Origin: Mucilaginibacter geliditolerans
Lineage (GTDB): Bacteria; Bacteroidota; Bacteroidia; Sphingobacteriales; Sphingobacteriaceae
DNA: 64,000 bases
Direction: 5' to 3'
Assembly (NCBI RefSeq): GCF_014200495.1
Contig: NZ_JACHBY010000002.1
Span: 930,001 to 994,000 of the forward strand
Under the pieces are notes generated by a model, which worked only from the letters and a program-made list of their open reading frames with translations, was not told the DNA's origin and did not search any database. This document shows positions 43,901-52,669 of this stretch, one piece after another; positions within the stretch are counted from its first letter, which is position 1; every line of letters starts with the position of its first letter. The translations under genes were made by a program, and so were the position numbers.

Positions 43901-44340
43901 ACCTGAAATATAAAAATTTCGACCTGCAATCTTTACTCCAGGGGGCATTCGGTTACATTACCAACGTGAACCTGCAACAAGGCGGTGCCAATTTTTCTCA
44001 GGCTATTTTTGATGAACGGTGGACCCCCGCAAATAATAATGCTTCAGCAGGTGTGCCGCGTTTAGGCGGGGCATCAACAAACACACTCCCTTCGGATTTT
44101 TATGATAAAAAGACCCACTATTTACGATTGAAAACATTTGCGCTGGGCTATAGCCTGCCGCATGGCTTGCTGTCAAGAGCAGGTATTAAAAACGTACGGG
44201 TTTACCTTGCTGGAACAAACCTGTTAACTATTAATCCGCTGGCAAAATATGATATCGACCCTGAAGAGCCGTCGGGTAATGGCGGATACTATTATCCGCA
44301 GCAGAGAACCATATCATTAGGATTGAATCTAACATTATAA
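40969..44340 (+). CDS. SusC/RagA TonB-dependent transporter with N-terminal STN domain
   Basis: A 1123-residue outer-membrane importer. The leader ends SAATYAQ at about residue 45. An STN domain (FEQLLDNISQQSGYHFLYD), a carboxypeptidase-regulatory-like domain (SGLVTDEQNQAISGVSVTIK), a plug (DVVVVGYGTQKKGTITGSIS) and a barrel follow, ending LGLNLTL. The STN domain pairs it with the FecR encoded upstream. A start within the leader at MKLTLVLCLC (41038) is also possible. It forms the uptake pair with the SusD gene 11 bases downstream. Confidence 0.95.
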   Translation: MYKKFTIFFCRMLSCNRPDIFLKMKLTLVLCLCTLLHVSAATYAQNITLNVKKVSFEQLLDNISQQSGYHFLYDEELINQASPVTINVKNLPLDKALVQCFSDQPFTYVVKNKNVIVTTKPKEAEQKTVNQSTVSGLVTDEQNQAISGVSVTIKGTNLGVTTDKNGKYSILVTNADAVLVFSSVGYNSKEVTVNGKTSISVSLASKANSLNDVVVVGYGTQKKGTITGSISSVKSEDITVAPVASTINALAGRLPGLISQQSSGQPGADQASISIRGFGQAIWIVDGVESDFNNIDPNEIESISILKDGAASIYGARAGNGVILVTTKRGKAGKPDITFNSSYTLQDNTYMAQPVSSAEYAELENELYANEGKQAPYTQDQINKYQAGNDPAYPNTNWEKVATKPFAPQTNQNLSVRGGSDNIKYFGFFGYLDQDPMWRTNGGGYKRYNIQSNLDAKITNDLSIQLDISDVNEYKSQPNRGEGAGINTLWQDLWNSLPIYPATLPDPSYNSYANGQGVGSIALVSNEDIAGYDNVNSQNLKGTFVANYQIRAIDGLSAKAFINYNKTYSDEKNFSKPYNFYTYDYSTKQYTLAGALGTQAQLYYNENTAENIDRQFSLNYDHTFGQDHHVTALALYEAIDYNTTFLTAGRTDFLTDEIQELFAGSVQTATANSSASQMGRASYVGRINYAYKNKYLLETIFRADASAVFAPNHRWGYFPSVSAGWRIDQEDFMKKVSSVDELKLRASYGSSGIDNVGNFQYLTGYNFGGYYLFGTSTSQGIVSTGVANPNLTWEKVNIYDIGTDFSFWKRKLFGTIDVFYRTLSGIPATQVLTLPSTFGAALPQVNLNSQNNRGFELSLGTSGNIGELNYTVVGNLSWARAKWGHYDEPTYTDPDQKREYQESGQWVDRTFGYKSDGVFTSQQQINALTFQYPGGNAGLRPGDIRYVDVNHDGTLDWRDEVQIGNGSVPEWMTGATINLKYKNFDLQSLLQGAFGYITNVNLQQGGANFSQAIFDERWTPANNNASAGVPRLGGASTNTLPSDFYDKKTHYLRLKTFALGYSLPHGLLSRAGIKNVRVYLAGTNLLTINPLAKYDIDPEEPSGNGGYYYPQQRTISLGLNLTL

Positions 44341-44351
44341 TTTAAGACATT

Positions 44352-46151
44352 ATGAAAAAATTATTAATACTACTTGTTGTGTTAGGGGCCGGGATACTTT
44401 TTTCGTGTAATAAGGAAGTCCTGAACAAACAACCCCTTAGTATCATTTCAGGCGACGAGGTTTTTAAAGACCCCGCGCTGATAGATGCTTATCTTACTCA
44501 AATTTATTATGATATGCCCTGGTTGGGTAATGACTGCAGCGGCAACGGCCTGAACGGCGATGCGGCATGGCATTTCCCGGATATAAATGATATTTCAGAC
44601 GAAGCGTTTCCACAGTATCGTGACTGGAACCCCAGCAATGCGTTTACCTATAAATATGGTGGCCTGAATATCAGTGGCGACCCTAACCTCGACTGGTGGG
44701 GATACAGCACTGTACGCGAGATCAACCAGTTTATAGCTAGTATTCCCAGCTCTCCGCTCGCTGCTGGCGTAGTGAAATCTAAGCTGGCTGAAGCGCGTTT
44801 TTTGAGGGCATTCTGCTACTTTGCCATGGTAAAACGTTATGGTGGGGTTCCGCTTATCACGACCGTTCAAAGTGAGTCTGACCCCAAATCGGTGTTATAC
44901 CCTGCAAGGGCTACAGAGCAAAGCATTTATGATTTCATTATTTCCGAAGCCAATGCGTGTTCCAGTGATTTACCCGAGGTGATAAATGCCGATAGCCTTG
45001 GCCATCCATCAAAATATGCTGCTTTAGCCTTAGTAAGCCGCGCGGCTTTATATGCCGGCAGTATTGCGCAATTTGGTACGGTACAGTTAAATGGGGTTGT
45101 CGGCATACCTTCAGGCCAGGCTAATGCCTATTATCAAAAATCATTGACCGCCTCACAAGCTATCATCACAAGCGGTAAATATGCACTCTATAATTTAGAT
45201 GCAGATAAAACAACCAACTTCAGGAATATCTTTTTGGTTAAGAATAATAGTGAGGTCATTTTCTGTAAAAAGCATGATGCCGTTAATGAATTATCCGGCG
45301 GTAACGGCTGGGCTGTTGACTTTTTCAATTGCCCGCGGCCGGAAGGTTGGGGCCGTGGATTATATGACCAGGCCTATTTGGAGTTAGCCGAATCATTTGA
45401 AAAGATTGACGGTACATCCGGTGCATTAGATCGCACGGCTATTCAACAGGGCCTGTATACCATGGACCAGGTTTGGGGTAACAGGGATCCGCGTTTTTAT
45501 GCAACTTTTTATACCCAGGGTTGGGAATGGAAAGGCAGCACACTAGATTTTCATGCTGGCCTTCTATTACCGAATGGGACTACCATAACATCTGGTGCTT
45601 ACAATGGCATCCCTGCAACAGGAGATCAGGATTTCCAGGGTACTGGTATAGGTGAGCTGAAATACCTGGACGAAAGCCATGATAATTTGGCGGGAACAAA
45701 CTCCGGCTGGGCTACATCAGCACAAGACTGGCTGATCTTCAGGTATGCCGAAATATTATTAAATGATGCAGAAGCTGCCTTTGAATCAGGAAATACGACT
45801 CAGGCACTAACTGATATAAACCAGGTCAGGAGCCGCGCCGGAATTGCGCCACTTGGTGCTGTAACCCGGGCTGCTATACACAACGAGCGCAAAGTGGAAT
45901 TAGCTTTAGAAGGACACCGTTATTGGGATGTGAGAAGATGGCGTACTGCGGTTAATGATCTGTCCATACGTTGGTCGGGCATTCGGTATATCCTTGATGC
46001 TGCCAGCGGAAAATACCAGATCCAAATAATAAACAATGTGGATGGGACATCAAATATTCCGCAATTCTTTCAGCAAAATTATTATTTGCCTATTACCATA
46101 GCGAGAACAGCCAATAACCCAAACTTGGTTGAAAATCCTGGTTATAAATAA
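44352..46151 (+). CDS. SusD/RagB outer-membrane glycan-binding lipoprotein
   Basis: A 599-residue lipoprotein with lipobox ILFSC (C19). It has the RagB/SusD architecture: an N-terminal helical SusD-like part (DPALIDAYLTQIYYDMPWLG), LAEARFLRAFCYFAMVKRYGGVPL in the TPR-like core, and the C-terminal RYAEILLNDAEAAF and NERKVELALEGHRYWDVRRW motifs that mark the family. It closes over the SusC encoded upstream and ends at a clear hairpin terminator. Confidence 0.96.
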   Translation: MKKLLILLVVLGAGILFSCNKEVLNKQPLSIISGDEVFKDPALIDAYLTQIYYDMPWLGNDCSGNGLNGDAAWHFPDINDISDEAFPQYRDWNPSNAFTYKYGGLNISGDPNLDWWGYSTVREINQFIASIPSSPLAAGVVKSKLAEARFLRAFCYFAMVKRYGGVPLITTVQSESDPKSVLYPARATEQSIYDFIISEANACSSDLPEVINADSLGHPSKYAALALVSRAALYAGSIAQFGTVQLNGVVGIPSGQANAYYQKSLTASQAIITSGKYALYNLDADKTTNFRNIFLVKNNSEVIFCKKHDAVNELSGGNGWAVDFFNCPRPEGWGRGLYDQAYLELAESFEKIDGTSGALDRTAIQQGLYTMDQVWGNRDPRFYATFYTQGWEWKGSTLDFHAGLLLPNGTTITSGAYNGIPATGDQDFQGTGIGELKYLDESHDNLAGTNSGWATSAQDWLIFRYAEILLNDAEAAFESGNTTQALTDINQVRSRAGIAPLGAVTRAAIHNERKVELALEGHRYWDVRRWRTAVNDLSIRWSGIRYILDAASGKYQIQIINNVDGTSNIPQFFQQNYYLPITIARTANNPNLVENPGYK

Positions 46152-46162
46152 TTAAAAAATAG

Positions 46163-46201
46163 TTGCAGAGGATTAGAGTATGTTTTATCCTCTGCAATTT
46201 A
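46163..46201 (+). terminator. hairpin after susD, second locus
   Basis: TTGCAGAGGAT (46163-46173) pairs perfectly with ATCCTCTGCAA (46187-46197) over a 13-base loop, followed by TTTAATT. It separates susD from the GH99-like gene, so that gene may be read by partial read-through or its own promoter. Confidence 0.7.
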
Positions 46202-46300
46202 ATTAAAATGCAAAGCGCTAATAAATTTCCTTATGATGAGAAAACAATAAACCTGTAAGGCTTTCTAAGGATACGATTTAAGCAAGATCAATAAAAAGAA

Positions 46301-47509
46301 ATGATGATAAAAAAAATAAACGAACGAACTATTTTAAGGTTTTTATATACAAACCTATTATTTATAGCGGGTATAATGTCATTACATGCGCAGTCGGCAA
46401 ACAAACAGCATTATGATATTGCAGCTTATGTGTGGCCAGCTTACCAGCCCGACGCAAGATTTAAAGACATTGGTGTATTTAAGGACGGCAAAGGCGAATG
46501 GGAAGCCATTTACAATGCTAAGCCAAAATTTCCCGGTGATAAGCAGCCGCAAGTTCCGCTATGGGGTTATACCAATGAGGCCGATCCGAAGTCGGTGGAG
46601 CAAAGAATTGATGCCGCCGTATCGCATGGTATAAACGTATTTATTTATGATTGGTACTGGTATGATGGAAAACCGTTTCTGGAAAACGGGTTGGATAAAG
46701 GCTTTTTAGGCGCGAAAAACAGGAATAAGATGAAATTTTACCTGATGTGGGCCAATCATGATCATAGCGCTTACCTGGATTACACCACCGATGATAAAAG
46801 TAAAATATATTGGTATGGAGGGATAGACAGGCCTACATTTAATACCATGATAGCGCATATCATAAAAGATTATTTTAGCCAGCCAAACTATTACAAGATC
46901 AATGGCGAGCCGGTGATCAGCATTTATGAATTAGCTACGTTTATTAAAGGCATGGGGGGGATTAAACAGGCTAGAGAGGCGCTGGATTATTTTACCCAAA
47001 AAACAAAGGAAGCAGGCTTTCCGGGTTTGCACTTACAGGGTGTTTTATGGGGGGCAATACCCAAAGGCCTTTCAGCAGTGCCGGGCGACACAACTGTTAC
47101 CCAAAACAATACAGTTTTGGAGTTGGGTTTAAAAAGCCTCACTAACTACCAATGGATTCATTATGTATCCCCGGATAAATATGATAAGTGGGGCGCTAAG
47201 GCAATTGAAAGATGGGCTACTTTTAGCAAAGAATTTACGGTGCCATATTTTCCACATGTATCTATAAGCTGGGATAATAATCCGCGCTTTCCCAAGACCT
47301 TACAAGCCAGGGTTACAGAAGCAAACCCCGCAGACTTTAAACGCTTTTTATTACAGGCTAAAGCATATGTTGACAGCCATCCCGATCAGCCTAAATTAAT
47401 TACCATTAATGCCTGGAATGAATGGGCAGAAGGCAGTTATTTGGAACCTGATAAGCTACATGGTTATGCATATCTTGATGCCGTGAAGGACGTGTTTGGA
47501 GGAAAATGA
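46301..47509 (+). CDS. exported GH99-like (WbsX-type) protein
   Basis: A 402-residue protein with a signal peptide (about 1-31, ending SLHAQ) and a TIM-barrel-like body of the GH99-like/WbsX family: VSHGINVFIYDWYWYDGKPF, KFYLMWANHDH and the C-terminal TINAWNEWAEGSYLEPD. True GH99 enzymes are endo-alpha-mannosidases or mannanases. WbsX-like relatives are found in polysaccharide loci without defined activity. It is the only enzyme in this locus, so the glycan is not clear. A strong terminator follows it. Confidence 0.82.
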   Translation: MMIKKINERTILRFLYTNLLFIAGIMSLHAQSANKQHYDIAAYVWPAYQPDARFKDIGVFKDGKGEWEAIYNAKPKFPGDKQPQVPLWGYTNEADPKSVEQRIDAAVSHGINVFIYDWYWYDGKPFLENGLDKGFLGAKNRNKMKFYLMWANHDHSAYLDYTTDDKSKIYWYGGIDRPTFNTMIAHIIKDYFSQPNYYKINGEPVISIYELATFIKGMGGIKQAREALDYFTQKTKEAGFPGLHLQGVLWGAIPKGLSAVPGDTTVTQNNTVLELGLKSLTNYQWIHYVSPDKYDKWGAKAIERWATFSKEFTVPYFPHVSISWDNNPRFPKTLQARVTEANPADFKRFLLQAKAYVDSHPDQPKLITINAWNEWAEGSYLEPDKLHGYAYLDAVKDVFGGK

Positions 47510-47616
47510 TTTTTCTATGGAATGATTCCATGAAAAACTGCTTGGCAAACGGTTTATAAAGGCAGTGAAGCAAGAGCCATCAGCCATTCGCTTTTCATGG
47601 CTACAAGAGTAAGTTT

Positions 47617-47650
47617 AAAGCCATAACAATTTGATTGTTATGGCTTTTTT
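47617..47650 (+). terminator. intrinsic terminator after the GH99-like gene
   Basis: AAAGCCATAACAAT (47617-47630) and ATTGTTATGGCTTT (47634-47647) form a perfect 14-base stem with a 3-base loop. The T-run reaches 47650. It closes the second polysaccharide locus and lies 19 bases before the end of the convergent glycerol operon. Confidence 0.9.
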
Positions 47651-47668
47651 GAATTGTAATCATTCTAA

Positions 47669-48445
47669 CTAAAAAACATTAAACACCAATTGCAATGCCC
47701 CATATTTATGTTCGGGGCTAACCATTGCTGTAGCCGCGAGCGGCAAATGATAGCTAAATATCCTTAAATCCTTATTAAATGTTAACCCGGTATTTACAAT
47801 ATTAGGCTTTGAGCCATAAAAATTCTCATCGCGGCCAAAAGCAAAACCACCACCGGCAAAAATATGCAGGTCGGAAGTACCCTCCTTCCAGATACGGTAA
47901 TCGAGCACCACATAATTAGAGTAGGCATTAGCCAGTTGGCCATTGCTTTTGGTGTAGGTGTCACGCCCCTGCACAATAGTGCTCCAGTTAATGCTCAACG
48001 GAAACGAATCGCCAAACTGGTAACCCGCCGTTACATCAATAAAATGCGAAGTGCTTGCCGGGTTATAATTAAACAGATTGGCATTGGGGTAATTACTGAA
48101 ATTATTAATATCCCAAACCGAAAAGTTAAACCCCGATGTTTTATAGCTTACATAGTAATCAAACTCCCGGTACTCGCCGTCAAAGCTTTCACCGCCCCAA
48201 ACGCCAACGGCAAAGTTGCCGTCGCGGGTGGTATAATGGAGGTCGGCATCTGAAATTGGACTGTTTGAGACCCTGAAACCGCGCCAAATATACAAGTTGC
48301 GTACCTGTAAATTAATATCAAACGGTTTATATTTCTTTACGCTTAATGTGTCTTTTTTTCGTGCTGTAGTATCCTGGGCCCAGCCATGAAGACAAAGGCA
48401 TAGCCCAAGAATAGCCAAAAGGCTAACTTTACTTATATTTTTCAT
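47669..48445 (-). CDS. outer-membrane beta-barrel protein at the end of the glycerol operon
   Basis: A 258-residue protein with a signal peptide (about 1-23, ending LHGWAQ) and alternating aromatic and polar strands (VRNLYIWRGFRVSNSPISDA, FDYYVSYKTSGFNFSVWD), ending in LVFNVF, an outer-membrane C-terminal aromatic signature. The style resembles TorF-type putative porins. It is the last gene after glpD, glpK and glpF and may let glycerol or glycerophosphodiesters through the outer membrane (inference). Confidence 0.75.
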   Translation of the reverse strand: MKNISKVSLLAILGLCLCLHGWAQDTTARKKDTLSVKKYKPFDINLQVRNLYIWRGFRVSNSPISDADLHYTTRDGNFAVGVWGGESFDGEYREFDYYVSYKTSGFNFSVWDINNFSNYPNANLFNYNPASTSHFIDVTAGYQFGDSFPLSINWSTIVQGRDTYTKSNGQLANAYSNYVVLDYRIWKEGTSDLHIFAGGGFAFGRDENFYGSKPNIVNTGLTFNKDLRIFSYHLPLAATAMVSPEHKYGALQLVFNVF

Positions 48446-48463
48446 GATGCTTCTTTTATTTAT

Positions 48464-49195
48464 TTATCCATGGAGCTGGAGATAGAGCAAAGCGGCTATG
48501 GTTACCCCAATAAGTGGCCCTATAATTGGGATCCACGAATAGGCCCAGTCGCTGCCACCTTTATTTTTCATTGGCAAAAGGGCGTGAATAATACGCGGGC
48601 CCAAATCACGCGCGGGGTTAATAGCATAGCCTGTGGTACCACCTAATGATAAGCCTATTACCCATACCAGTAAAGCTACCGGCAACGCCCCTACCGAACC
48701 CAGCCCTATAGGTGTTTTAGTTGGTGTTATCTCAGCACCTGTAATATAAAAAACGGTAAATATGAGTACAAAAGCTCCGATGATTTCGCTGGATATATTT
48801 GATATATAATTGCGAACTGCCGGGCCGGTGCAAAAAACTGCTAAAATAGAAGCGGAATCATTAGTGCGCTTAAAATGATCATAATACATTATCCACACCA
48901 AAAATGCACCCATAAAAGCACCTAAAAACTGGGCTATTATATATGGCACTACCTGTGCCCAGGCAAATTTGCCTGCAATAGCCAACCCTATGGTTATGGC
49001 CGGGTTTAAATGCGCACCGCTGTAAGGGCCGGCAACCGTAACCCCTACAAAAACAGCCAATCCCCAGGCGGTGGTAATCACCATCCAGCCGCTGTTACTT
49101 CCCTTGGTATCCTTCAAAACTACGTTGGCTACTACGCCATCGCCTAAGAGTATCATTAGCATAGTGCCAACTAATTCTGCAATAAATGGAGACAT
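48464..49195 (-). CDS. glpF: glycerol facilitator, MIP/aquaglyceroporin family
   Basis: A 243-residue six-helix channel with both NPA motifs: GAHLNPAITIGLA in the first half and GYAINPARDLGPR in the second. The Asp after the second NPAR is the aquaglyceroporin mark. It lets glycerol cross the inner membrane down its gradient. It lies 24 bases downstream of glpK, which traps the glycerol as glycerol 3-phosphate. Confidence 0.96.
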   Translation of the reverse strand: MSPFIAELVGTMLMILLGDGVVANVVLKDTKGSNSGWMVITTAWGLAVFVGVTVAGPYSGAHLNPAITIGLAIAGKFAWAQVVPYIIAQFLGAFMGAFLVWIMYYDHFKRTNDSASILAVFCTGPAVRNYISNISSEIIGAFVLIFTVFYITGAEITPTKTPIGLGSVGALPVALLVWVIGLSLGGTTGYAINPARDLGPRIIHALLPMKNKGGSDWAYSWIPIIGPLIGVTIAALLYLQLHG

Positions 49196-49219
49196 CTCAA
49201 TAAAATTTAAAGTTGAATA

Positions 49220-50734
49220 CTAAACCAATTCTTCTTCCGGAACGTCATCGTTCCAGCTTTGTGCAGCGTGGATGGCTTTTTTCCATCCAAGGATTCCATT
49301 TTTAATGTTTGGCAGATCCTCTTTGGGAATAAACTCTTTTTCTGATTTCCAAAGCTGCTGAATCTCCTCAACATTTTTCCAGTATCCAACTGCCAGCCCG
49401 GCCAGGTAAGCCGCGCCCAGGGCCGTAGTTTCAACTATAACAGGCCTTATCACTTTACAATTAAGCAAGTTTGATTGAAATTGCATTAACAGATCATTTG
49501 CTGTTGCGCCGCCATCAACCCTTAACTCTTTTATCTCCATCCCTGCATCGGCTTCCATGGCTTTTAAAACATCCATAGTTTGGTAAGCGATAGACTCTGT
49601 TGCCGCACGGGCAATATGGCCTGCTGTAGTACCACGGCTTAAACCAACAATGGTACCACGTACATCGGGTTTCCAATAAGGGGCGCCCAGGCCGGCAAAG
49701 GCAGGCACAAAATATACACCCTGCGTATCAGGCACACTTAAGGCCAAAGCTTCAACTTCTGATGATGATTTGATGATCCCCAAACCATCGCGCAGCCATT
49801 GCACAACAGCGCCGCCAATAAATATGCTTCCCTCAAAAGCATACTGAACTTTTCCATTAATTTTCCAGGCAATGGTAGTTAACAGGTTATTTTTTGATTC
49901 AATAAATTCATCGCCTATGTTCATCAACATAAAACAACCTGTGCCGTAGGTGTTTTTAACCATGGCTTTTTCAATGCACATCTGGCCAAAAAGCGCGGCA
50001 GACTGATCACCGGCTATACCCGCAATTGGTATTTTTGATGCAAATATGGTGGTGGCTGTTTCGCCGTAAATTTCACTCGATTGCTTTACTTCAGGCAACA
50101 TGCTTTTCGGAACATCCAACATAGCCAGTAACTCATCATCCCACTGTTGTGTACGAATGTTAAAAAGCATGGTACGGCTGGCATTGGTTACATCGGTAAC
50201 GTGTACCTTACCCCGGGTAAATTTCCATACCAGCCAGCTGTCTACTGTTCCAAAGGCCAGTTCACCGGCATTTGCCTTATCGCGTGCACCCGCTACATTA
50301 TCCAGAATCCACCTTATTTTTGTTCCCGAAAAATAGGAATCGATTACCAGTCCTGTTTTGGCGCGTACCATAGCCTCTTTACCATCTTTTTTTAACTGAT
50401 CGCAAAAAGCGGCGGTGCGCCTGTCTTGCCAAACAATAGCATTATAAACCGGCTCGCCTGTATTTCTGTCCCAAACTATAGTGGTTTCGCGCTGATTGGT
50501 GATGCCTATGGCTTTTATGTTGGTACCGTTAATTCCCATCTTAACGGTTGCTTCTGCGGCTACCCCCGCCTGCGTCGACCAGATCTCATTCGGATCATGC
50601 TCAACCCATCCCGACTGCGGAAAAATTTGCTTAAACTCCTTTTGCGCAACAGATCTTATTTTTCCATCATGATCAAAAATAATGGCCCGGCTACTTGTGG
50701 TGCCTTGATCGAGGGCTAAAATGTACTCTTCCAT
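49220..50734 (-). CDS. glpK: glycerol kinase
   Basis: A 504-residue FGGY-family kinase phosphorylating glycerol with [19 protein letters not shown] at the N-terminus is the first ATP-binding loop. [13 protein letters not shown], the DRRTAAFCD segment and [10 protein letters not shown] are standard GlpK elements, and [20 protein letters not shown] near the C-terminus is the FGGY signature. Length is normal. It lies between glpD (47 bases upstream) and glpF. Confidence 0.98.
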   Translation of the reverse strand: MEEYILALDQGTTSSRAIIFDHDGKIRSVAQKEFKQIFPQSGWVEHDPNEIWSTQAGVAAEATVKMGINGTNIKAIGITNQRETTIVWDRNTGEPVYNAIVWQDRRTAAFCDQLKKDGKEAMVRAKTGLVIDSYFSGTKIRWILDNVAGARDKANAGELAFGTVDSWLVWKFTRGKVHVTDVTNASRTMLFNIRTQQWDDELLAMLDVPKSMLPEVKQSSEIYGETATTIFASKIPIAGIAGDQSAALFGQMCIEKAMVKNTYGTGCFMLMNIGDEFIESKNNLLTTIAWKINGKVQYAFEGSIFIGGAVVQWLRDGLGIIKSSSEVEALALSVPDTQGVYFVPAFAGLGAPYWKPDVRGTIVGLSRGTTAGHIARAATESIAYQTMDVLKAMEADAGMEIKELRVDGGATANDLLMQFQSNLLNCKVIRPVIVETTALGAAYLAGLAVGYWKNVEEIQQLWKSEKEFIPKEDLPNIKNGILGWKKAIHAAQSWNDDVPEEELV

Positions 50735-50781
50735 AATTTTAACGTTTGCTCTTGGTTTTATAATATATTAATTGGTTTGGT

Positions 50782-52374
50782 TCAGGTTGTTGGCTGGTAT
50801 GGCTCTAACAAATAGGTTTGAGCCATTTTTATAAAGGTGCTTACCTGTTCTTTTTTCCAGGCTTCGTCTTTATGCAGTTCGGCGGCCATAAGGTCGGCTA
50901 CGGCGGGTGCCATATCAATTGCGGCGCGGGCATCTAAAAACAGGGCCCGTACCCTTCTGGCTAAAATATCTTCTACCTTACGGGCCATTTCATATCTTAC
51001 GCCCCATATAACCTCGGCTTTTATGTATGGCATGCGCGGGTGCAGTTTTTCTTTCCATTCTGGATTTTCATTTCCTAATACAAGTAATGCAGCCTCGTCG
51101 CTACCGTAAACATATAAATGGTCGTTACGGTCAACATCTGTTTTACTGCCGTGGATCTGTAATGTTTTGGTTTTGTTCGGAGAAGGAGGTAAACCGCCAA
51201 CTTCAATGGCTTTATCAACGGTATCCTCGCCCATGCGGCGGTAGGTTGTCCATTTCCCCCCGGTTATAGTGATCAAACCTGAATCAGAAACGATCAGTTT
51301 ATGGCTACGCGAAATCTCCTTGGTTTTTGATGATCCGTCTTCAGGAGCAGCTAGTGGGCGCAGGCCCGCAAATACACTCAGTACATCCTTGCGGGTAGGT
51401 GCCTTGGTTAAATATTTGGCAGCGGTACGCATAATAAAATCTATTTCTTCAGGCAATGCTTTTGGTTCAAGGCTGTGTTCATCAATAGGGGTATCGGTAG
51501 TACCTACCACCAGCTTATCATGCCACGGAACAGCGAAAAGCACACGGCCGTCATCTGTTTTAGGGATCATCAATGCATCTTCGCCAGGCATAAAAGACCT
51601 GTTGAGCACGATGTGCACACCCTGACTTGGCCTCACCATTGGCTTTCTTTCGGGCTTGTCCATGTTTAAAATTTCATCAACAAAAACCCCTGTAGCATTA
51701 ATTATAGTTTTGCCTTTTATAGTATAACCAACTCCGGTTTCTATATCAGTTGTAGTAACGCCAGTAATTTTACCATTATTATTTTTAAGCAGATTAACCA
51801 CTTTGAAATAGTTAAGTACCGTTGCCCCCTGCTCCAAAGCTGTTTGAGCCAGGTTTACGGCAAGGCGGGCATCATCAAACTGACCATCGTGGTAAACTAC
51901 CCCGCCATATAAACTTTTTTGCTGAATAGTAGCCAATCTACTGATCACCTGCTTTTTTGAGATATGCCTGGCGCGGCCAAAGCCCAGTTTTCCGGCCAAC
52001 AGGTCATATATAGTTAAGCCTATAGTATAAAAAGCACCGCCCCACCATTCATAATTAGGGATAATAAACGATTCGTTTTTTACCAGGTGTGCCGCGTTTT
52101 TAAGCAACAGGCCCCTTTCATATAAGGCTTCTCTAACCAGTGCGATATCGCCCTGCGCCAGGTAACGTACCCCGCCATGTACCAGCTTGGTGCTGCGGCT
52201 TGAGGTACCTTTAGCAAAATCGGCCTGCTCTAATAAAAGCGTATGGTACCCGCGCGATGCAGCATCAACTGCGGTACCCAACCCGGTAGCGCCACCGCCA
52301 ATAACAATTACATCCCACTCCTTATTTGCATCATCTAGTGCAGCTACTATTTTATTTCTTTCGATTGCTATCAT
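50782..52374 (-). CDS. glpD: aerobic glycerol-3-phosphate dehydrogenase
   Basis: A 530-residue FAD flavoprotein that oxidises glycerol 3-phosphate to dihydroxyacetone phosphate at the membrane and passes electrons to quinone. VIGGGATGLGTAVDAASRG is the FAD-binding dinucleotide fold. FAKGTSSRSTKLVHGGVRYL and ITGGKWTTYRRMGEDTVD are GlpD/DAO-type motifs, and a GlpD C-terminal helical domain follows. It is the first gene of the glp operon; operators before it match the divergent DeoR-type regulator. Confidence 0.97.
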   Translation of the reverse strand: MIAIERNKIVAALDDANKEWDVIVIGGGATGLGTAVDAASRGYHTLLLEQADFAKGTSSRSTKLVHGGVRYLAQGDIALVREALYERGLLLKNAAHLVKNESFIIPNYEWWGGAFYTIGLTIYDLLAGKLGFGRARHISKKQVISRLATIQQKSLYGGVVYHDGQFDDARLAVNLAQTALEQGATVLNYFKVVNLLKNNNGKITGVTTTDIETGVGYTIKGKTIINATGVFVDEILNMDKPERKPMVRPSQGVHIVLNRSFMPGEDALMIPKTDDGRVLFAVPWHDKLVVGTTDTPIDEHSLEPKALPEEIDFIMRTAAKYLTKAPTRKDVLSVFAGLRPLAAPEDGSSKTKEISRSHKLIVSDSGLITITGGKWTTYRRMGEDTVDKAIEVGGLPPSPNKTKTLQIHGSKTDVDRNDHLYVYGSDEAALLVLGNENPEWKEKLHPRMPYIKAEVIWGVRYEMARKVEDILARRVRALFLDARAAIDMAPAVADLMAAELHKDEAWKKEQVSTFIKMAQTYLLEPYQPTT

Positions 52375-52400
52375 GATCTTTTCAAATATTTAGCACAACA

Positions 52401-52582
52401 GAAACAATTGTTTCGTTTTGCTAATCAAAATTATAAAACGAAACATAAAGAAACAATATCGAAATATAAAGAAAGTTATTTTTATCAAAAATTTATATAA
52501 CACTTTGTTTTATTTCATTATTTTAACCAAAACGAAGCTTACATAACAAATAAACAAGCATATGAAACCTTTTTTTAGTTTC
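52401..52582. promoter_or_regulatory. divergent glp control region with repeated CGAAAC half-sites
   Basis: GAAACAATTGTTTC (52401-52414) is a perfect 14-base palindrome. AAAACGAAAC follows at 52435-52444, AAAACGAAGC at 52529-52538 and TTTCGTTTTT at 52579-52588. CAAAATTA at 52426-52433 reads TAATTTTG on the minus strand, a good -7 box for glpD, so the first palindrome lies over the predicted start point and the second site lies between -7 and -33. This layout suits repression by the DeoR/GlpR-type protein. Confidence 0.65.
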
Positions 52583-52631
52583 GTTTTTTTATCTATTTTA
52601 AAAAATCAGTCAAAAAGACTGGGCTAATTCG

Positions 52632-52639
52632 TATTTTTG
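52632..52639 (+). promoter_or_regulatory. -7 promoter box of the glp regulator gene
   Basis: TATTTTTG fits TAnnTTTG and lies 30 bases before the ATG at 52670. No TTTG is found at the usual -33 distance. It supports the ATG over the TTG at 52658. Confidence 0.45.
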
Positions 52640-52669
52640 GATTAACAACAACTCGTTTTGCAGCAGCGC

